Of a DNA stretch of 36,001 bases, positions 32,721 to 36,001 are shown piece by piece. The stretch covers positions 1-36,001 of the forward strand of contig JAJZCG010000020.1 in assembly GCA_021846225.1 (NCBI GenBank), given 5' to 3'. The position numbers were made by a program, and so were the translations under genes. This DNA comes from Pseudomonadota bacterium (GTDB lineage Bacteria; Pseudomonadota; Alphaproteobacteria; Acetobacterales; Acetobacteraceae). The notes under the pieces are model-generated. The model saw nothing but the letters and a program-made list of their open reading frames with translations, made no database searches and was not told where the DNA came from. The first letter of the stretch is position 1; each line of letters starts with the position of its first letter.

Positions 32721-33770
32721 TTGGATAAAGCCCCGCCTGAAACCACGAACACCGATGGACGCCGCGCCAGCCATGGCTCGGTCACGCTGGCGGATGTCGC
32801 GGCGCTTGCCCGGGTGGCGCCCATCACCGTATCGCGCGCGTTGAACAACCCGGACAGCGTCTCGGAGACGCTGCGCAGCCGTATTCGTACGGCGGTTGAC
32901 CAGCTCGGCTATGTGCCCAACCGCATGGCCGGCGCCCTCGCCTCCGCCAAAACCAAGGTTATTCCGGTTATCGTTCCGTCTCTCTCGAATGTCGTCTTCA
33001 TCGAGGTGATTGAAGGCGTGCAGGAAACGCTGACGGCGCACGGCTACCAGTTGTTGCTGGGCACCACCGACTATAACCTGGAGCGGGAAGCCGAGTTGGT
33101 CTCGGCGCTGCTCGGCTGGGCGCCTCCCGGGGTGATGATCGCGGGCCTGCGGCATCTGCCGCGCACCAACACCATCCTCAAAAATGCCGGGCTGCCGGTG
33201 GTGGAGATGATGGAGTACGGGGCGCGCTGCATCGACATGAATGTCGGCCTCTCGCATTTTCGCGCCGGTATGGAGATGGCCGAGCATTTGCTCGCGCGCG
33301 GGTATCGGAAAATCGGCTTCGTGGGCACAAGGCTGCGCGATGACTACCGCGCACGGCAGCGCTACGATGGCATGCACCGGCGCCTGCTGGAAAGCAAAAC
33401 CGCGAGCGATATGCTGTTTGATTATCCGGGCGGCGGCAGCCAGCAACTGGGCTGGAACGCGCTTGGAGATGTCCTGAAAACCAACCCGGAGCTGGATGCG
33501 CTGTTTTTTGCCAATGACGAAATGGCGGTGGGCGCCATCTTGCGTGCCCAGCGGGACGGCATCGCAATTCCCGGACGCATCGCCATCGCGGGCTTCAATG
33601 GCCTGCCGGTCAGCTCATTGGTCACCCCGGCCCTCACCACGATCATCTCGCCACGCAAGCTCATGGGCCATACCGCGGCGGAAATGCTGCTGGCACGAAT
33701 TTCAGGCGGCAGCCCGGCGGCGCGGCGCGTCAACGTCGGGCTGGAACTCGCGGCGCGGGAGAGTACATAA
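32721..33770 (+). CDS. LacI-family transcriptional regulator of the sugar/tetronate regulon
   Basis: A 349-residue LacI/GalR-family repressor. The N-terminal helix-turn-helix is VTLADVAALARVAPITVSRALNNPDSVSETLR (about 21-52), followed by the hinge LGYVPNRMAGALAS. The effector domain resembles the gluconate repressor group: VIPVIVPSLSNVVFIEVIEGVQETL, GYRKIGFVGTRL, FFANDEMAVGAILRAQR and IAIAGFNGLP. The start is a TTG at 32721 because no ATG precedes the HTH in frame; an AAGG is nearby. It is divergent from the ABC operon. The gluconate-repressor-like palindromes at 22.8 kb and 32.6 kb are its likely targets. Confidence 0.9.
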   Translation: MDKAPPETTNTDGRRASHGSVTLADVAALARVAPITVSRALNNPDSVSETLRSRIRTAVDQLGYVPNRMAGALASAKTKVIPVIVPSLSNVVFIEVIEGVQETLTAHGYQLLLGTTDYNLEREAELVSALLGWAPPGVMIAGLRHLPRTNTILKNAGLPVVEMMEYGARCIDMNVGLSHFRAGMEMAEHLLARGYRKIGFVGTRLRDDYRARQRYDGMHRRLLESKTASDMLFDYPGGGSQQLGWNALGDVLKTNPELDALFFANDEMAVGAILRAQRDGIAIPGRIAIAGFNGLPVSSLVTPALTTIISPRKLMGHTAAEMLLARISGGSPAARRVNVGLELAAREST

Positions 33771-33779
33771 CCCCGCACG

Positions 33780-34631
33780 TCACGCGCGCAGGAAGGCGGC
33801 GAAATCTTCGCTGTAGGCGGCATGCCAGCGCGAGAGCGCGGGGCGGTTGTTGATAATGTCCTGCGCGGCCCAGAGAATCCGCTTGTTATCGGTCTCGCGC
33901 GTTACCTCGTTATCCGGGCAAAGAATATAGAAATCCCCGGCGTCCAGCCCGGCGAGCAGCATATCCACCACCTGATCGGCGCTCCAGGCGCCCGAGGGCT
34001 TTTCCGTGAGGTTACCGGCGGTCATCCCCGTGAAGGTTGAACCGGGAATGAGCAGATGAGCCGTGATGTTCGCGCCGGACTCGTTTCGCAGGCCATGGGC
34101 AAGCGCCTCCGTCAGCACCTTTACCCCGGCCTTGCTCACATTATAGGCCGTGTTGCCCGGCGGGCAGGTAATGCCCTGCTTGGAGCCGGTATTGATGATG
34201 GCGCAGGCGTTGCCTTGGGCGAGCATCCGGGGGGTAAAAACCTGCACGCCGTTGATAACGCCGAACAGGTTGACCTCCAGAACCTGGCGCCAGACATCGA
34301 GGCGATCCCACGGCCCGCCGAATGCGCCGGTGGCGGCGTTGTTCATCAGCACCGCAACCTCGCCGAACCGGGCGTAGACGGCCTCCGCCAGAGCCTCCAC
34401 CTGCGCAATGCTGCTAACGTCAGCTGGCGCGGCCATAACACCGGAGGCTCCCAGCGGGCTTGCCGCCGCCGCCGCCGCGCACGCTGCCTCCAGCGCGCCG
34501 GAGGGCAGATCCACCAGGCAGACCTTCAGCCCCAATGCGGCAAAGCGCAAAGCCGCGGCACGGCCAATGCCGCTTGCCGCGCCGGTAACAACGGCGGCGC
34601 GGCCGGGCTCAAATGCGGGGTGTGTGGTCAT
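33780..34631 (-). CDS. Short-chain dehydrogenase/reductase
   Basis: A 283-residue classical SDR. Seen are the cofactor site VVTGAASGIGRAAALRFA, MNNAATGAFGG, the catalytic Ser segment IINTGSKQGIT and Tyr/Lys in YNVSKAG (about residues 155-159). Asp in VCLVDLPSG suggests NAD preference. The C-terminal part (SADQVVDMLLAGLDAGDFYILCPDNEVTR) is often seen in alcohol/diol dehydrogenases of this family. The substrate is unknown. It converges on lacI with nine bases between stops and is divergent from the chorismatase gene. The start at 34631 has GGGAG upstream. Confidence 0.9.
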   Translation of the reverse strand: MTTHPAFEPGRAAVVTGAASGIGRAAALRFAALGLKVCLVDLPSGALEAACAAAAAASPLGASGVMAAPADVSSIAQVEALAEAVYARFGEVAVLMNNAATGAFGGPWDRLDVWRQVLEVNLFGVINGVQVFTPRMLAQGNACAIINTGSKQGITCPPGNTAYNVSKAGVKVLTEALAHGLRNESGANITAHLLIPGSTFTGMTAGNLTEKPSGAWSADQVVDMLLAGLDAGDFYILCPDNEVTRETDNKRILWAAQDIINNRPALSRWHAAYSEDFAAFLRA

Positions 34632-34650
34632 GCTGCTGCTCCCAAGTACT

Positions 34651-34672
34651 GTGTTGTGCTGTGTTGTGCTGT
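34651..34672. repeat. Short tandem repeat GTGTTGTGCT x2.2
   Basis: Two exact copies of a ten-base unit plus GT, 20-41 bases upstream of the SDR start and within the SDR/chorismatase divergent region (34632-34840). It could be a site of slippage affecting SDR expression. No other element in this gap is clear. Confidence 0.7.
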
Positions 34673-34840
34673 ACGGCAATGCCAGACGTGCTTGCCGCCC
34701 GGCGCTTAGCATATAGGGGCACCTGCGCCCCGCGCCAACTCCTGCCGCCCTTTTGCTCACAGCCGTTTTGTGCAAATGAAAACCAAAGAAAATTCAGCCT
34801 TGTCATTTCAGCGGGCTCGTCAGACGAAGCAGGTGTTCCA

Positions 34841-35806
34841 TTGAGAGTTCATTACGAGCATGATCTTGAACACCTTCTCTCACCCGCGCGCGCGCGCCAT
34901 ATTCTCGGCGTGGCCGGTTACGGCGCGGCGCGGCCCGCGGGGTTGCATCCCGCCTGCCCTTTTATCGCGGCTCCGCTTCAACCCGCCGTAGCCGGCGACA
35001 AAATATTCGAGGTCTGGACAGCCAGCACACCGGCAACCCATACTCAAATTGGCCCGGTTAGCGGGTCATGCAGCGCGGAGGCAGCCTTTGGCGCGCTCGT
35101 TCTGGATGAAGCCGGAACCGTCCACCTCGAACAAGCCGTTGAGCGCGCTTATCTCTGTATCTTTGATTTCCTGGACCAGACCGGGTTCAGGGAACCAATC
35201 CGATTCTGGAATTATCTCACCGGCATCACCGAAGATGAACAAGGGATGGAGCGCTACAGGCGCTTCAATACCGGCCGCCAAAATGCCTTCACTGCCAGGC
35301 TGCGCCAGCCTGTGCCGCCTGCCGCGAGCGGCGTGGGAGGACATCATGGATTATCCGTCATCTACTTTCTCGCGGCGCGCACGGCGGCTGAAGCCATCGA
35401 AAACCCGCGCCAAACCAGCGCCTATGCTTATCCGCCCCTCTACGGCCCCACCAGCCCGAGCTTTTCACGCGCTTGCAGGCACGGCCCCGCTGGAGCGCAA
35501 AGCCTGTTCATCTCGGGGACAGCCAGCATCGTGGGGCACGAAACACGCCACCGCGGCGATGTAGAGGCCCAGCTCGCGGAAACGATGGCGAATCTGCACG
35601 CATTGATCAAAGTGGCGCGCTGCGCCGGAGAGCCCGGCAACTGGACGGTAAAGACCTACCTGCGCGATCCCTCCTGCCGCGAGGCGGTCGATCGCGCCGT
35701 CACATCGCTCTTTGGCCCGCATAGCCAGCGCCTTCATCTGCAGGGCGATATTTGCCGGGCTGATCTTCTGCTGGAAATCGAAGCCTGTCATTTGCCTGAG
35801 CCGTGA
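34841..35806 (+). CDS. Chorismatase (XanB2/FkbO/Hyg5 family)
   Basis: Hydrolyses chorismate to pyruvate plus a ring acid; family members make 3- and/or 4-hydroxybenzoate (XanB2), 3-hydroxybenzoate (Hyg5) or a dihydroxycyclohexadiene acid (FkbO). The 321-residue protein shows RFWNYLTGITED, the MERYRRFNTGRQNAF block, PPAASGVGGHHG, PRQTSAYAYPPLYGPTSPSFSRA, SLFISGTASIVGHET and the C-terminal GDICRADLLLEIEACH with the conserved Cys-Arg and Glu. Product type is uncertain; Cys305 before Arg306 leans to the hydroxybenzoate-forming group. The likely start is TTG 34841 (MRVHYEHDLE), since upstream ATGs lie in non-homologous sequence. Making 4-hydroxybenzoate for ubiquinone is possible (inference). Confidence 0.88.
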   Translation: MRVHYEHDLEHLLSPARARHILGVAGYGAARPAGLHPACPFIAAPLQPAVAGDKIFEVWTASTPATHTQIGPVSGSCSAEAAFGALVLDEAGTVHLEQAVERAYLCIFDFLDQTGFREPIRFWNYLTGITEDEQGMERYRRFNTGRQNAFTARLRQPVPPAASGVGGHHGLSVIYFLAARTAAEAIENPRQTSAYAYPPLYGPTSPSFSRACRHGPAGAQSLFISGTASIVGHETRHRGDVEAQLAETMANLHALIKVARCAGEPGNWTVKTYLRDPSCREAVDRAVTSLFGPHSQRLHLQGDICRADLLLEIEACHLPEP

Positions 35807-35878
35807 ATCCGGGCAGCAAGCCGGAAAACGATTTCCCGCAGCGCCCAACTGGCCAAGGCTGTGGAGCTGTGGCTTAGG

Positions 35879-36001
35879 TCACCGACTCATAAACCGCATC
35901 CAGATACGTGCTGAGGCGAGCTTGACGAGAGCGAGGTAGTTGGCGTCATGCTTTTCGAAGCGTGTGGCGATGGCGCGAAAGTGTTTGAGTTTATTGAAGA
36001 A
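35879..36001 (-). mobile_element. IS5-family transposase, C-terminal end (runs off right edge)
   Basis: The minus-strand frame reads FFNKLKHFRAIATRFEKHDANY, then LALVKLASARIWMRFMSR and stop. This is the standard C-terminus of IS5-family (IS402/IS1031-like) DDE transposases, including the end of the YREK-like region (RFEKHDANYLA). Forty codons are in the window; the remainder and the inner inverted repeat are outside. The element's outer end should lie between the chorismatase stop (35806) and 35879. I cannot define its terminal repeat without the other end. Confidence 0.88.

Noticed and set aside
34613-34840. N-terminal extension of the chorismatase to an upstream ATG
   Set aside because: The residues are unlike any chorismatase N-terminus and lie over the SDR promoter and tandem repeat; TTG 34841 fits the family start.

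Overview
The window looks like part of the chromosome of a GC-rich alphaproteobacterium, most likely an acidophilic member of the Acetobacteraceae (Acidocella/Acidiphilium type). This rests on the two-subunit glycyl-tRNA synthetase, a CtrA-family regulator, a FNR-type site and protein similarity by eye. No rRNA, tRNA or marker gene fixes the genus.

Left part (1-7.8 kb): housekeeping and small genes. These are glyQ/glyS, a small membrane protein, a five-copy 69-bp tandem repeat, accA, a glycine-zipper lipoprotein and mscL. They are followed by a CtrA-like regulator whose receiver domain has lost its phosphate-accepting Asp, a D-2-hydroxyacid dehydrogenase, an acetylpolyamine amidohydrolase and a degenerate GGDEF-EAL protein (7.96-9.3 kb).

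Centre-left (9.4-14.7 kb): the most unusual locus, a tight six-gene minus-strand operon. It begins with ubiT-ubiU-ubiV, the oxygen-independent ubiquinone hydroxylation system, and continues with a chorismatase/RidA-like protein and two Fe(II)/2-oxoglutarate oxygenase-fold proteins. A perfect FNR/ANR box (TTGAT-N4-ATCAA) lies about 70 bp upstream of ubiT. The UbiU has Gly in place of one of the four expected cluster cysteines. A true chorismatase (XanB2/FkbO/Hyg5 family) sits at 34.8 kb, so the window holds two members of this fold.

Centre (14.9-26 kb): two-carbon to four-carbon acid catabolism. The set is glycolate oxidase glcD-glcE-glcF with a lactate/glycolate permease, a glycerate 2-kinase, and the tetronate pathway otnC / ltnD-otnI-otnK (ygbJKLM type), which turns threonate/erythronate-type acids into DHAP.

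Right part (26-34 kb): a ribose-type ABC sugar importer (SBP, two permeases, double ATPase) in one operon with an epimerase-family dehydrogenase and a second hydroxyisobutyrate-dehydrogenase-family enzyme, then a divergent LacI regulator. Near-identical palindromes (consensus ATGRTAGCGCTAYCAT) occur both between otnC and ltnD and between the ABC operon and lacI. The LacI protein therefore probably controls both units as one regulon for uptake and breakdown of a C4-acid-yielding sugar or sugar acid.

Right edge (33.8-36 kb): a short-chain dehydrogenase, the chorismatase, and the C-terminal end of an IS5-family transposase that runs off the window.
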